NCBI GenBank assembly: GCA_017545535.1
Contig: JAFWMS010000024.1
Location: 1-64,000 of the forward strand
Source: Clostridia bacterium
GTDB taxonomy: Bacteria > Bacillota > Clostridia > Christensenellales > CAG-138
Reading direction: 5' to 3'
DNA: 64,000 nt
Shown piece after piece: positions 15,575 to 25,238 of this stretch. Under the pieces are notes generated by a model that was not told the origin of the DNA, did no database searches, and saw only the letters and a list, made by a program, of their open reading frames with translations. The translations under genes were made by a program, and so were the position numbers. Positions within the stretch are counted from its first letter, which is position 1. Each line of letters starts with the position of its first letter.

Positions 15575-17560
15575 ATGAATAGAAACGCCAATCAAAGCGA
15601 ACATATCCTGGTCTGCGTCTCGCCCTCGCCCTCCAATCCCAAGGTGGTGGCGGCGGCGGCCCGGATGGCGGCGGCCTTTCATGCTTCCCTGACGGCCATC
15701 TATATAAAGCCCACCAACTATGAGACCCTTTTGGAGGCGGACAGGACCCGGCTCCAGAACAACATCCGCTATGCGGAACAGTGCGGCGCATCCATCACCA
15801 CCATCGTGGGGGATGACGTGCCCGGTCAGGTGGCAGAGTACGCCCATATCTCCGGCACCACCAAGATCGTGGTAGGCCGAAGCGGCATCCGGCGGCGCCA
15901 TTTTTGGAGCAAGCCGCCGCTAACGGAGCAGATCATCCTGAACGCCCCGGACGTTGACGTGTACATCATTCCGGATTCCGCCGCGGATCTGAAGCAGCGG
16001 AAAAAGGACTCCCCCATGGCGGACTCCATGCGGCCCACATGGCAGGAATCCCTCTACACCCTCCTGCTCCTCATGGCCGCCACGGTGATTGGCCTCGTCT
16101 TCACCCGGTTCGGCTTTTCGGAGGCCAACATCATCACCATCTTCATCCTGGGGGTGCTGATCATCTCCGTGGTCACCATCAGCCCTGTCTACAGCGTGGC
16201 GGGCTCCCTGGGCAGCGTGCTTCTGTTCAACTGGTTCTTCATCGACCCCAAATTCAGCTTCCATACCTATGAGACGGAGTACGCCGTGACCTTCGCCATC
16301 ATGCTCGTCTCCTCCCTTATCACGGGCACCCTGGCCAACCGGATGAAGCAAAACGCCCGGCAAAGCGCCCGGGAGGCCTTTCGGACCAAGGTCCTGTTGG
16401 ACACCAACCAGCTCCTGCAGAAGGCGGAGCGGTCGGAGGCGGCCATCGAGACCACCGCCCACCAGATCATCACCCTGCTTAGCCGGGACGTGGTCATCTA
16501 CCCCCGATCGGAGGAGGCGGGGCTGGGGGAGAGGATCGCCTTTCACGCCTATGGAATGGACGACGCCCTCTTGGACGGCAACGCTCCGGACGCCGCCGAA
16601 GGCGAGATCGCCCAATGGGTCTTCGAGAACCAGCGGTCCGCGGGCTACCGGCTGGAGTGGTTTGAAAACGCAGCGGCCCAGTATCATGCCATCTGCCTCA
16701 ACGGCTACTGCTATGGGGTCATCGGCATCCGCATCGGCGGGGTGCCCCTGGAGCCCTTCGAAAACAGCATCGTGGTCTCCATCCTGGGGGAGTGCGCCTT
16801 GGCTCTGGAAAACCTTCGCAACGCCGCGGAGAAGGAGCAGGCGGATCTGATGGTCCGCAAGGAGCAGCTTCGCTCGAACCTGCTTCGGTCCATCTCCCAC
16901 GACATCCGCACGCCGCTCACCTCCATCTCCGGCAACGCCAGCAACCTTTTGAGCCACTACCGGCAGCTGGACGATGAGACCAGGCAGCAGATCTTCTCCG
17001 ACATCTACGACGACGCTGAGTGGCTCATCGACCTGGTGGAAAATTTGCTCTCCATCTCTCGGATCGAAAACGGGCAGATGGAGCTGCACCTCTCCTCCGA
17101 GATTATGGGCGACGTGATCGACGAAGCTTTGAAGCATGTGGATCGGAACGCGGTCCAGCATGAGATATCCGTCCATGAGGCGGACGACATCCTTTTGGTG
17201 GACATGGACGCCCGGCTCATCATGCAGGTGCTGATCAACCTCATCAACAACGCCGTGAAGAATACACCGACAGGCTCCCATATCTCGATCGAGAGCCGCC
17301 AGGCGGGGACGGACGCCGTGGTGACGGTTCGGGATAACGGGCCGGGCATCCCTGACGAATTGAAGCCCCATGTGTTCGAGATGTTCTATACGGGCCAAAA
17401 TAAGGTGGCCGACGGCCGCCGGGGCTTGGGGCTGGGATTGGCCCTTTGCAAGGCCATCGTGGAGAGTCACGGTGGCCGGATCGCCCTCACCGACAACGCG
17501 CCCAGAGGCTGCTGCTTCACCGTTTCCCTGCCCATGAAGGAGGTACAGGTCCATGAATAA
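15575..17560 (+). CDS. kdpD: KdpD-like sensor histidine kinase lacking the N-terminal KdpD (Walker) domain
   Basis: The 661-residue protein is built of: a universal-stress-protein domain (about 8-130), a four-helix DUF4118 membrane region (155-250), a GAF-like region (285-410), a HisKA domain with SISHDIRTPLTSI (His phosphoacceptor near 440) and a HATPase domain with LINNAVKNTP, DNGPGIP and GRRGLGLGLALC. Classical KdpD carries about 200 more N-terminal residues with an ATP-binding KdpD domain; they are absent. ATG 15575 is taken, but GTG 15566 is possible; neither has a good ribosome site. The 3' end overlaps the regulator gene by 8 bases. Expected role: sensing K+ limitation or turgor. Confidence 0.88.
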   Translation: MNRNANQSEHILVCVSPSPSNPKVVAAAARMAAAFHASLTAIYIKPTNYETLLEADRTRLQNNIRYAEQCGASITTIVGDDVPGQVAEYAHISGTTKIVVGRSGIRRRHFWSKPPLTEQIILNAPDVDVYIIPDSAADLKQRKKDSPMADSMRPTWQESLYTLLLLMAATVIGLVFTRFGFSEANIITIFILGVLIISVVTISPVYSVAGSLGSVLLFNWFFIDPKFSFHTYETEYAVTFAIMLVSSLITGTLANRMKQNARQSAREAFRTKVLLDTNQLLQKAERSEAAIETTAHQIITLLSRDVVIYPRSEEAGLGERIAFHAYGMDDALLDGNAPDAAEGEIAQWVFENQRSAGYRLEWFENAAAQYHAICLNGYCYGVIGIRIGGVPLEPFENSIVVSILGECALALENLRNAAEKEQADLMVRKEQLRSNLLRSISHDIRTPLTSISGNASNLLSHYRQLDDETRQQIFSDIYDDAEWLIDLVENLLSISRIENGQMELHLSSEIMGDVIDEALKHVDRNAVQHEISVHEADDILLVDMDARLIMQVLINLINNAVKNTPTGSHISIESRQAGTDAVVTVRDNGPGIPDELKPHVFEMFYTGQNKVADGRRGLGLGLALCKAIVESHGGRIALTDNAPRGCCFTVSLPMKEVQVHE

Positions 17561-18254
17561 TCCGCTGATCCTGGTCATCGAGGACGACGCGCCCGTCAGG
17601 AACCTGATGGTCACCACGCTGAAGACCCATGACTATCGGTATCTCACCGCCAAAAACGGGGCCGAGGCCATCCGCATGGCTTCCTCCCACAATCCGGACG
17701 TGCTGTTTCTCGATCTGGGCCTTCCCGACATGGACGGCATCGACGTGATCCGCCAGGTGCGGACCTGGTCCAACGTGCCCATCATCGTCATCAGCGCCCG
17801 CAGCGACGACGGGGACAAGATCGAAGCTCTGGACGCCGGGGCAGACGACTATCTCACCAAGCCCTTCTCCGTGGAGGAGCTGCTGGCCAGGCTTCGGGTC
17901 ACCCTCCGTCGGCTCTCCCTGCTGAGCGGCGAAGCGAATCCCGACCGCTCTGTCTATGAGAACGGGAAGCTCAGGATCGACTACTCCGCCGGCTGCGCCT
18001 ATCTTGGGGGAGAGGAACTGAAGCTGACGCCCATGGAATACAAGATCCTCTGTCTCCTGGCCAGGAACACCGGCAAGGTCCTGACCCACACCTACATCAC
18101 CCAGAACATCTACGGCCGGAACTTTGACAGTGACATCGCCTCCCTACGGGTGTTCATGACCACCCTCCGCAAAAAAATAGAGCCCCAGACGGACTCCCCC
18201 AAATACATCCAGACCCACATCGGCATAGGCTATCGGATGCTGAAGGTGGATTAA
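17553..18254 (+). CDS. kdpE: KdpE-like OmpR-family response regulator
   Basis: The 233-residue protein has a receiver domain with acidic pocket EDD (10-12), phosphoacceptor Asp54 in FLDLGLPDMDG and Lys in TKPFS, followed by a winged-helix DNA-binding domain ending IQTHIGIGYRM. ATG 17553 overlaps the kinase gene and has AAGGAGGT upstream, so the pair is co-translated. Its likely targets include its own operon; phased CTTAA repeats upstream of ktrB are a candidate site. Confidence 0.92.
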   Translation: MNNPLILVIEDDAPVRNLMVTTLKTHDYRYLTAKNGAEAIRMASSHNPDVLFLDLGLPDMDGIDVIRQVRTWSNVPIIVISARSDDGDKIEALDAGADDYLTKPFSVEELLARLRVTLRRLSLLSGEANPDRSVYENGKLRIDYSAGCAYLGGEELKLTPMEYKILCLLARNTGKVLTHTYITQNIYGRNFDSDIASLRVFMTTLRKKIEPQTDSPKYIQTHIGIGYRMLKVD

Positions 18255-18277
18255 CTGTACGCTTTTTATAATAAGAT

Positions 18278-18306
18278 AAAAAGGAGGGTCGCCCCTCCTT
18301 TTTTAT
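18278..18306. terminator. Terminator of the potassium operon
   Basis: GGAGGG/CCCTCC stem flanked by A- and T-runs, followed by TTTTTTAT on the plus strand. Its symmetry lets it also stop the convergent HAD gene. Confidence 0.85.
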
Positions 18307-18339
18307 ATTTTTGCCCGATCTTTTGTCGTGTCGTCCCGA

Positions 18340-19005
18340 TCAGTCGGCCCCTTCCAGCCGGTCCATCACCCAAAGCAGCTCCTTAGGCTCGTCGATGACG
18401 AATTCGCTCCCCAGCTCCTCCAGGAAGGGACGGCCCTTGAATCCCCAGCTGACGCCGCAGAAGTGGAGGCCGCCGTTACGGGCGAACTGGAAATCCACCT
18501 CCGAATCCCCCACATAGAGGGCGTTGGCGTTCTTCACCTTCTGCATGTCCAAAACGAACTGCAGCGGAGCGGGATGGGGCTTCAGGGTGAACTTGCTGTT
18601 CTGGCCCTGGACCTGGCAGAAGAGCTCCCCATGGGGCGGGAACAGCTCCGAGATCATGTGCACTGCGTGGGCATGGGGTTTGTTGGTCACCACGGCCAGC
18701 TTGTAGCCCCGCTCCTTCAGGGCGGTCAGGGCCTCCCGCACCCCGGGATAGGGCAGGGTGTGGTCCAGGGAGTGATGGGTGTACTCCTCAAAAAAGCTGT
18801 CCATCACCGGCTTCCAGTCGTTCTCTCGGCCGTGGGGCATGGCCCGCTGGCACATATAGGCCACGCTCCGGCCCACCATGCCCTGCACGGTTTGCTGCGG
18901 GTAGGGGGCTATGTCGTGTTTTTCAAGGGCGCGGTTCAGGGAAAGAGCGATATCTTCGATGGTATTGCACAACGTGCCGTCCAGATCAAAGGCAATCAGC
19001 TGCAT
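18340..19005 (-). CDS. HAD superfamily hydrolase, phosphoglycolate phosphatase-like
   Basis: The 221-residue protein opens with the HAD motif I FDLDGTLCNT (nucleophile Asp7, acid Asp9), has a helical C1 cap (about 15-85), motif II in AVVTNKPHA, a Lys motif near KPHPAP and motif IV GDSEVDFQFA. These fit the Gph/PGMB-like branch that hydrolyses small phosphate monoesters. Specificity (phosphoglycolate, sugar phosphate) is not resolved. GGAAAGGA is its ribosome site. It is single, divergent from the DUF2156 gene. Confidence 0.9.
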   Translation of the reverse strand: MQLIAFDLDGTLCNTIEDIALSLNRALEKHDIAPYPQQTVQGMVGRSVAYMCQRAMPHGRENDWKPVMDSFFEEYTHHSLDHTLPYPGVREALTALKERGYKLAVVTNKPHAHAVHMISELFPPHGELFCQVQGQNSKFTLKPHPAPLQFVLDMQKVKNANALYVGDSEVDFQFARNGGLHFCGVSWGFKGRPFLEELGSEFVIDEPKELLWVMDRLEGAD

Positions 19006-19091
19006 ACGGGGTCCTTTCCATAACAGGATGGATTTATTTTCTTTATTGTATTCGCTTTTTTCTCTACCGTCAAGGAAAAGCTTCGAAACAC

Positions 19092-19120
19092 TTCACAAAA
19101 AAGGGTTTCTCTGGTATACT
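19092..19120 (+). promoter_or_regulatory. Promoter of the DUF2156/GH13/GH36/galK operon
   Basis: TTCACA, a 17-base spacer and an extended -10 TGgTATACT. A GC-rich leader hairpin (GGGACC near 19131 with GGTCCC near 19160) lies between it and ATG 19182. Confidence 0.7.
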
Positions 19121-19181
19121 TATCCCTAAAGGGACCTGCTTGGGCGGGCCCGGAGGAGGAGGTCCCCGGGATGGGGAACGT

Positions 19182-20072
19182 ATGAGCGAGTTTTTACCGG
19201 TTACCTGTCGCAACATCGAGGCGACGGAGCCGTATTTTTCTGCCTGCACCAACCGGATCTGCGACAACACGGCGGGGGTCACCTTCCAGTGGCGCAACAT
19301 TTTTCAGACCCATTTCGCCGTTGCAGGGGACATGCTGGTGACCCGGTCCGTGTATAAGAACGTTGGCTCCTGCTATGCCGTGCCTGTGGGTCCGGGGGAC
19401 GTAAATGCGGGCTTCGCCGCCGCCGAACGGGACGCCGGGGCGCTGGGGGAGGAGCTTCGCTTCGCCTGCGTGGGGGCGGATCAGCTGCCCCTTTTCGAGG
19501 CCCGGTACGAGGGCCGGTTCTTCGCGGAGGAGAAGCGGGACTGGTTCGACTATCTCTATGAGGCGGACGCCTTTCGCACCTTCAGCGGCAAAAAGTATCA
19601 CAGCCAAAAGAACCACGTGAACCGGTTCTATAAGGACTTTCCCGAGGCGGAATGCCGGGAGATCACCGAGGACATGTTTCCCGCGTGCATCGCCTTTTTG
19701 GAGCGGATCGAGGCGGAGCATCCCGAGATGAGCGAAGTGGAGCGCAACGAATTGAAGGGCACCATGGATCTCATCGAGCTCGCCTGCCGGCTGAACCAGC
19801 GGGCGGCCTGCCTCATGACTCGCCTGGGCATTACGGCCCTTTCCGTGGGTGAGATCAAGGGGGACACCCTCTTTGCCCATGCGGAGAAGGCGGACGTGAA
19901 CGCCGCCGGGGCCTATCCGGCCATGGCCCAGGCCTTCGTCAACTTCATGGGCACGGGCTTTGCCTACGTGAACCGGGAGGACGACGCCGGGGACGAGGGC
20001 ATCCGCTACAGCAAGCTCAACTATAAGCCCATCGAGCTCATCCCCAAGTATTTGGTCACGGTATTCAACTAA
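19182..20072 (+). CDS. DUF2156 domain protein (LPG-synthase C-terminal-like, GNAT fold)
   Basis: The 296-residue protein matches DUF2156 members of Clostridia by its ordered segments: an N-terminal QWRNIFQTHFAVAGDMLVT strand pair, the basic YHSQKNHVNRFYKDFPE stretch, and a C-terminal INREDDAGDEGIRYSKLNY-like block (here VNREDDAGDEGIRYSKLNY). The family shares the GNAT fold with the aminoacyl transferase domain of MprF but its substrate is unknown. ATG 19182 is the first start in frame with GGGGAA upstream. It leads an operon for sugar use, spacing 15 bases to the GH13 gene; the functional link is not obvious. Confidence 0.85.
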   Translation: MSEFLPVTCRNIEATEPYFSACTNRICDNTAGVTFQWRNIFQTHFAVAGDMLVTRSVYKNVGSCYAVPVGPGDVNAGFAAAERDAGALGEELRFACVGADQLPLFEARYEGRFFAEEKRDWFDYLYEADAFRTFSGKKYHSQKNHVNRFYKDFPEAECREITEDMFPACIAFLERIEAEHPEMSEVERNELKGTMDLIELACRLNQRAACLMTRLGITALSVGEIKGDTLFAHAEKADVNAAGAYPAMAQAFVNFMGTGFAYVNREDDAGDEGIRYSKLNYKPIELIPKYLVTVFN

Positions 20073-20087
20073 GCGCAGGAGGGACCT

Positions 20088-21713
20088 ATGGAAACGTGGT
20101 GGAAGGAACAGGCGGTCTATCAGATCTATCCCATGAGCTTTTGCGACAGCAACGGCGACGGTATGGGCGACATCCCCGGCATCATCTCCAAGCTCCCTTA
20201 TCTCAAGTCCCTGGGGGTGGGCATCTTGTGGCTCTCCCCGGTCTATCGCTCCCCCGGCGAGGACAACGGCTACGACATCTCCGACTATTGCGACATCGAC
20301 CCCAAGTTCGGCACCCTCAGCGACATGGATGAACTCATCCAAAAGGCCAGGGAGCTGGGCCTTCGGATCGTCATGGACCTGGTCATCAACCACACCTCTT
20401 CGGCTCACGCCTGGTTTCAGAAGAGCCGCCGTCGGGAGGCCCCCTATGAGGATTTCTATATTTGGAGAGACGGCAAAGGCAAGCGTCCTCCCAACAACTG
20501 GACCAGCTTCTTCGGCGGCGGAGCCTGGGCCTTCGACGAGGTCCGGGGCCAGTACTATCTGCATCTGTTCGCCAAGGGCCAGCCGGATCTCAACTATCGA
20601 AACCCCGCCGTCATCGAGGCGGTGGAGCGGGTCATGGACTTCTGGCTCGCCCGGGGCGTGTCCGGCTTTCGGTGCGACGTCATCAACCTTCTGTGGAAGG
20701 ACAGCCTGAAAAACGGCTTCCCCAAGGGCGCGCTGGTGGGCAGCGAATACTACATCGGCCGGCCCGGCTGCCATGCGCTCCTCCAGCGGTTCCGCCGGGA
20801 GGTGCTGAGCAGATACGACTGCTTCACCGTGGGCGAGACGGTACTTGTGTCTCCCAAAAAGGCCCGGGCGCTGACGGACCCCGATCGGGGGGAGCTGGAC
20901 ATGGTCTTTTCCTTTGAGCATATGGACGCGGACTGCTTCCTGGTCAAGTGGCTGCCCCGGAAGTTCAAGGCCCAGCGGCTGTTCAGAAGCCTCGTCAAGT
21001 GGCAGAAGGCCCTGCCCTGGAACGCGGTCTACTTCGAGAACCACGACCAGGGCCGTTCCGTGTCCCGGTTCGGGGACGGGAGCCCTGCGGCAGCCAAGGC
21101 CATGCTGACCCTGCTGCTCACCCTTCGGGGCACCCCCTTCGTCTATCAGGGGGAGGAGCTGGGCATGACCAACTTCGATTTTGCGGGCATGGAGGACATC
21201 CGGGACGTGGAGTCCAAGAACATGGTCCCCACCCTGAAAAAGCTGGGTCTCAACGATAAACAGATCTTCGCGCGCATGAAGCGGGCCAGCCGGGACAACG
21301 CCCGGACCCCCATGCAGTGGACGGCAGGGCCCCAGGCCGGCTTCACCGAGGGCACCCCCTGGATCAAGGTCAACGGCAACCATGTGACCCTCAACGCCCA
21401 GGCGGAGGAGGGGGACCCCGACTCCGTGCTGAACTGGTTCCGCACCCTCATGGCCTACCGCAACGGCAGCGAGATCCTGAAGCAGGGCCGCTTCCGCCTC
21501 ATCAGCCGGGAGAAGAGCTGGATCAAGATAGAGCGGCGGCTGGGGAACGAGCGCGTCACCGTGGCGGTGAACTGGTCCTCCAAGGAGGCGAAGCTCCCCC
21601 TGGTGGGCCGCCCCGTCCTCTCCACCCACGGCACCCGGGTGCTGGACTGCCGGCTGCAGCCCTGGGAGGCGGTGATCCTGGAGGAGCCGCCCCAAAATGG
21701 ATCGGAGAAATGA
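20088..21713 (+). CDS. GH13 alpha-glucosidase (oligo-1,6-glucosidase type)
   Basis: The 541-residue cytoplasmic enzyme has the GH13 (beta/alpha)8 signatures: DLVINHTS, nucleophile Asp197 in GFRCDVIN, acid/base Glu250 in FTVGE and Asp320 in ENHD, plus QGEELGMTN and a C-terminal beta domain. In this family Val right after the nucleophile favours alpha-1,6 bonds, whereas Ala favours alpha-1,4; Val is present here. It should release glucose from isomaltose-type oligosaccharides or related alpha-glucosides. Next to alpha-galactosidase and galactokinase genes it may split the products of raffinose- or isomalto-type sugars. Confidence 0.92.
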   Translation: METWWKEQAVYQIYPMSFCDSNGDGMGDIPGIISKLPYLKSLGVGILWLSPVYRSPGEDNGYDISDYCDIDPKFGTLSDMDELIQKARELGLRIVMDLVINHTSSAHAWFQKSRRREAPYEDFYIWRDGKGKRPPNNWTSFFGGGAWAFDEVRGQYYLHLFAKGQPDLNYRNPAVIEAVERVMDFWLARGVSGFRCDVINLLWKDSLKNGFPKGALVGSEYYIGRPGCHALLQRFRREVLSRYDCFTVGETVLVSPKKARALTDPDRGELDMVFSFEHMDADCFLVKWLPRKFKAQRLFRSLVKWQKALPWNAVYFENHDQGRSVSRFGDGSPAAAKAMLTLLLTLRGTPFVYQGEELGMTNFDFAGMEDIRDVESKNMVPTLKKLGLNDKQIFARMKRASRDNARTPMQWTAGPQAGFTEGTPWIKVNGNHVTLNAQAEEGDPDSVLNWFRTLMAYRNGSEILKQGRFRLISREKSWIKIERRLGNERVTVAVNWSSKEAKLPLVGRPVLSTHGTRVLDCRLQPWEAVILEEPPQNGSEK

Positions 21714-21736
21714 ATTTGAGATAGAAGGAGCGCATC

Positions 21737-24055
21737 ATGATCGAGTTTTCTGAAAACACCTTCCGTCTGCTCACGGACCACACGGCCTACCTGTTTCGGG
21801 TGACCCCCTTCGGCCATCTGGAGCACCTGCACTACGGCGGCCCTGTCTCCTTAGAGGACGGGCCGGCCCTTTCCGCCAAGACCGCCATCGCCCGGGGCTC
21901 CTCCATCCTGTACGACGAGAGCAGCGACACCTACTGCCTCGACGATCTGACCCTCGAATGGAGCGGCGTGGGCAAGGGGGACTTTCGCAATCCACCGGCG
22001 GAGCTGACGTTGCCCGGCGGGACCTTCACCAACGATTTCGTCTACGAATCCTATGAGACCCTGTCCGGCCCCCTGCCCATGGCGGGGCTGCCCACGGCCT
22101 ATGGGGACGACGCCCAAACCCTGCTCCTCCACCTGAAGGAGAAAGCCGCCCCGGTGACGCTGGATCTGGTCTACACCGTCTATCCCCGGGAGGACGTGAT
22201 CACCCGGCGGGCGGTGCTGAAGAACGGGGGAGAGGCTCCCGTCCTCATCGACAAGCTCATGAGCTACATGCTGGACATGGTTCCGGCGGCGGAGCTCACC
22301 TTCACCACCTTCGACGGGGCCTGGATCCGGGAGGCACGCCGCCACGATCGGCCCGTCATGTCCGGCATCTATGTGAACGAGGGCAGCACCGGCGCTTCCG
22401 GCCACAAGCACAACCCCGGCGTGCTTCTCTCCGAAGCCCATTGCTCTGAGGAGAGTGGCCGCTGCTGGGGCTTCAACCTGCTGTACAGCGGCAACCACTA
22501 CACCGCCGTGGAGAAGGCCGAAAACGGCCTGGTCCGCGTCATGGCGGGCATCAGCCCCCGGTGCTTCCGGTACACCCTTCAGCCCGGCGCCGCCTTTGAG
22601 ACGCCGGAGGGGGTCATGACCTATTCCGACGGGGGCTTCAACGGCCTCTCCGCCCACTTTCACGACTTCATCAACGGCCACGTGATCCGGGGCGACTGGA
22701 AGGGAAAGGAACGGCCGGTGCTCTGCAACGATTGGGAAGCCTGTTTTTTTTCCTTTCGGGAGAGGAAGCTCCTCTCCCTGGCCAAGCGGGCGAAGAAAGC
22801 GGGCGCTGAACTGTTCGTCCTGGACGACGGCTGGTTTGCGGGCCGAAACGACGACAAGGGCGGCCTGGGGGACTACACCGTGGACAGAAAGAAGCTGCCC
22901 CACGGTCTGGAGGGCCTCTGCGCAAAAATCAACCGGCTGGGCATGAGCTTCGGCCTGTGGATGGAGCCGGAGAGCGTCAACGAGAACAGCGACCTTTACC
23001 GGGCCCATCCCGACTGGGCGGTGAAGCTGCCCGATCGAAAGCCCTCCTACGGCCGGAACCAGCTTTTGCTGGATCTGGTGAACCCTCAGGTCCGGGACTA
23101 CATCGTGGAGAACGTGGGCCGCATTTTGGACAGCTGCCCCATCTCCTACGTGAAGTGGGACATGAACCGGCATATGTCGGACATGTATTCCCCCTTCTGC
23201 GAGAACGGGGCCTTCTTCCACGAGTACATCAAGGGGCTCTATGATATCCTGGGCCGCATCTTTTATCCCCGGCCCCACATCCTCTTTGAAAGCTGCTCCT
23301 CAGGGGGCAACCGGTTCGATCTCGGGATGCTGTGCTACTCCCAGCAGATCTGGGCCAGCGACGACACGGACGCCGTCGAGCGGGTGAAGATCCAGGGGGG
23401 ACTGTCCTATCTGTACCCCCTGTCCGCCATGGGCGCCCATATCTCAGAAACGCCCCATCAGCAGACTTTGCGGGAGACGCCCCTGTCCACCCGGTTCCAC
23501 ACCTCCGCTTTCGGGGCCCTGGGCTGGGAGATGGATCTGGGCACCCTGACCCCCGCCGAAAAGAAAGAAGCCAAAAAGGACATGGACTTTTACAAAGCCC
23601 ACCGAAAGACTTTCCAATTCGGCCGCTTCCAACGTCTCGGCCGTCAGAACGGCATGGAGACCTGGGTGGCCCTGGGGAAGGGGGAAGCTATGGCCGCCCG
23701 CTTCCTCATGGACAATGAGGCCGCCGCCCCCAACGACGTGCTGCGGGTGCCGGGGCTGGCCGCAGACAAGATCTATTCCGTGGAGCGCATGACGAAGGGC
23801 GTCCGGGTGGGGCCATTGGCCAGCCTTTTGAAGCACGTGGCCCCCGTGAGCCTGAAGAAGGGGGGCTTCATCATCCGCACCATCGACAAGTTTTTCATGC
23901 TCCCGGACGGGGAGGAGAAATACACCGTCACGGGCCGCGCCCTCGCGGAGGGGGTACCCTTGAACCAGCGGTTCATCGGTACAGGCTACAACAAGGACAT
24001 TCGGATGCTGGGGGACTTCGGCTCCGATCTCTACTATCTCAAGGAGGAAGCATGA
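21737..24055 (+). CDS. GH36 alpha-galactosidase
   Basis: The 772-residue protein has the GH36 layout: an N-terminal beta-sandwich (about 1-325), a (beta/alpha)8 barrel beginning at RPVLCNDWEACFF, and a C-terminal beta domain. Nucleophile Asp475 lies in YVKWDMNRHMSD and the acid/base Asp in WASDDTDA (about 542); FESCSSGGNRFDLGML is the conserved CxxGGxR-type segment. It hydrolyses terminal alpha-1,6-galactose, as in melibiose, raffinose and stachyose. There is no signal peptide, so it acts on imported sugars. Its stop overlaps galK as ATGA. Confidence 0.95.
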   Translation: MIEFSENTFRLLTDHTAYLFRVTPFGHLEHLHYGGPVSLEDGPALSAKTAIARGSSILYDESSDTYCLDDLTLEWSGVGKGDFRNPPAELTLPGGTFTNDFVYESYETLSGPLPMAGLPTAYGDDAQTLLLHLKEKAAPVTLDLVYTVYPREDVITRRAVLKNGGEAPVLIDKLMSYMLDMVPAAELTFTTFDGAWIREARRHDRPVMSGIYVNEGSTGASGHKHNPGVLLSEAHCSEESGRCWGFNLLYSGNHYTAVEKAENGLVRVMAGISPRCFRYTLQPGAAFETPEGVMTYSDGGFNGLSAHFHDFINGHVIRGDWKGKERPVLCNDWEACFFSFRERKLLSLAKRAKKAGAELFVLDDGWFAGRNDDKGGLGDYTVDRKKLPHGLEGLCAKINRLGMSFGLWMEPESVNENSDLYRAHPDWAVKLPDRKPSYGRNQLLLDLVNPQVRDYIVENVGRILDSCPISYVKWDMNRHMSDMYSPFCENGAFFHEYIKGLYDILGRIFYPRPHILFESCSSGGNRFDLGMLCYSQQIWASDDTDAVERVKIQGGLSYLYPLSAMGAHISETPHQQTLRETPLSTRFHTSAFGALGWEMDLGTLTPAEKKEAKKDMDFYKAHRKTFQFGRFQRLGRQNGMETWVALGKGEAMAARFLMDNEAAAPNDVLRVPGLAADKIYSVERMTKGVRVGPLASLLKHVAPVSLKKGGFIIRTIDKFFMLPDGEEKYTVTGRALAEGVPLNQRFIGTGYNKDIRMLGDFGSDLYYLKEEA

Positions 24056-25218
24056 CGAAGACGGAATTGACCCAGGCGTTTTTCCGGGCCTTTGGACCGG
24101 GGGCGGAACCTCGCGCCTTCTTTGCCGGGGGCCGGGTGAACCTGATCGGCGAGCACGTGGACTATAACGGGGGCCATGTGCTGCCCTGCGCCCTGACCAT
24201 GGGCACCTGGGGGCTGCTCAGACGGAGGACCGACGACCGGCTTCGGTTCTACTCTCTGAATTTCCCCCAGCTGGGGGTACTGGAGGGGACCCTCTCCAAC
24301 GTCCGCTTCCAGGAGCGAAACCAGTGGACCAACTATGTTTTTGGCATGCTCTTTGCCTTGGCGGAGCGGGGGATACGGCTTTCCTCCGGCTTCGAGCTGC
24401 TGATCTTTGGGAACATCCCCAACGGCTCCGGCCTTTCCTCCTCCGCTTCGTTAGAGGTGGTATCGGGGGCGGCCTTCCGGGCCTGCTACGATCTGGACGT
24501 GACGGACATGGAGCTGGCCATTCTGGGCCAGCGGGCGGAAAACGGATTCATCGGTCTCAACAGCGGCATCATGGACCAGTTCAGCATCGCCATGGGGAAG
24601 GAGGATGCTGCGGTGTTCCTGGACACCGGCACCCTGCGCTATGAATACGTGCCCGTGGAGCTGGGGGATCACGTGATCCTCATCATGAACACCTGCAAGC
24701 GCCGGACGTTGGCGGATTCCAAGTACAACGAGCGCCGTTCTGAGTGCGAAAGCGCCCTGAAGGCCCTGCAGAAGGCTTTGCCGGTGAAGGATCTTGCCTC
24801 CGTGGATTTACGGACCTTCGAGGCCAATAAGCACCTTATCGAAAACGAGACCCAGCGGGATCGGGCGGAGCACGTGGTCTATGAGTGCGCCCGGACCGTG
24901 GAGGCCTGCAAAAAGTTGCGGGCCGGGGACCTCGTCTCCTTCGGACGGCTCATGGACGCCTCCCACGATTCCCTGCGGGACCTGTACGCCGTGTCCTGTC
25001 GGGAGCTCGACACCCTGGTGGCCGAGGCGCGCCAATGCCCCGGCGTCCTGGGGGCCCGGATGACGGGCGCCGGCTTCGGCGGCTGCGCCGTGGCCATCGT
25101 GCGGAAGGATGCGGTGGACGAGGTCATGGAACGGGTGGGCGCCGCCTATGAAGCGGCCGTTGGCTACCCCTGCGCTTTCTACGTGGCCAGCATCGGCGGC
25201 GGGCCTCGGGAATTGTAA
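24052..25218 (+). CDS. galK: Galactokinase
   Basis: The 388-residue GHMP kinase has the galactokinase signature GRVNLIGEHVDYNGGHVLP, the ATP-binding loop PNGSGLSSSAS and the third motif GARMTGAGFGGCA. It phosphorylates galactose released by the alpha-galactosidase encoded just upstream (ATGA overlap). No galT or galE is present in the window, so the fate of galactose-1-phosphate is not visible here. Confidence 0.96.
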   Translation: MTKTELTQAFFRAFGPGAEPRAFFAGGRVNLIGEHVDYNGGHVLPCALTMGTWGLLRRRTDDRLRFYSLNFPQLGVLEGTLSNVRFQERNQWTNYVFGMLFALAERGIRLSSGFELLIFGNIPNGSGLSSSASLEVVSGAAFRACYDLDVTDMELAILGQRAENGFIGLNSGIMDQFSIAMGKEDAAVFLDTGTLRYEYVPVELGDHVILIMNTCKRRTLADSKYNERRSECESALKALQKALPVKDLASVDLRTFEANKHLIENETQRDRAEHVVYECARTVEACKKLRAGDLVSFGRLMDASHDSLRDLYAVSCRELDTLVAEARQCPGVLGARMTGAGFGGCAVAIVRKDAVDEVMERVGAAYEAAVGYPCAFYVASIGGGPREL

Positions 25219-25238
25219 GAGCAAAAGGATAAAAAGTT

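Noticed and set aside
19127..19181. Leader hairpin before the DUF2156 gene as a riboswitch or T-box
   Set aside because: It is a simple GC hairpin with no T-box or known aptamer landmarks and no terminator T-run.
19194..21695. A very long open frame on the minus strand (over 800 codons)
   Set aside because: It lies antisense to the DUF2156 and GH13 genes, whose catalytic motifs are intact; long antisense frames are expected in GC-rich coding DNA.
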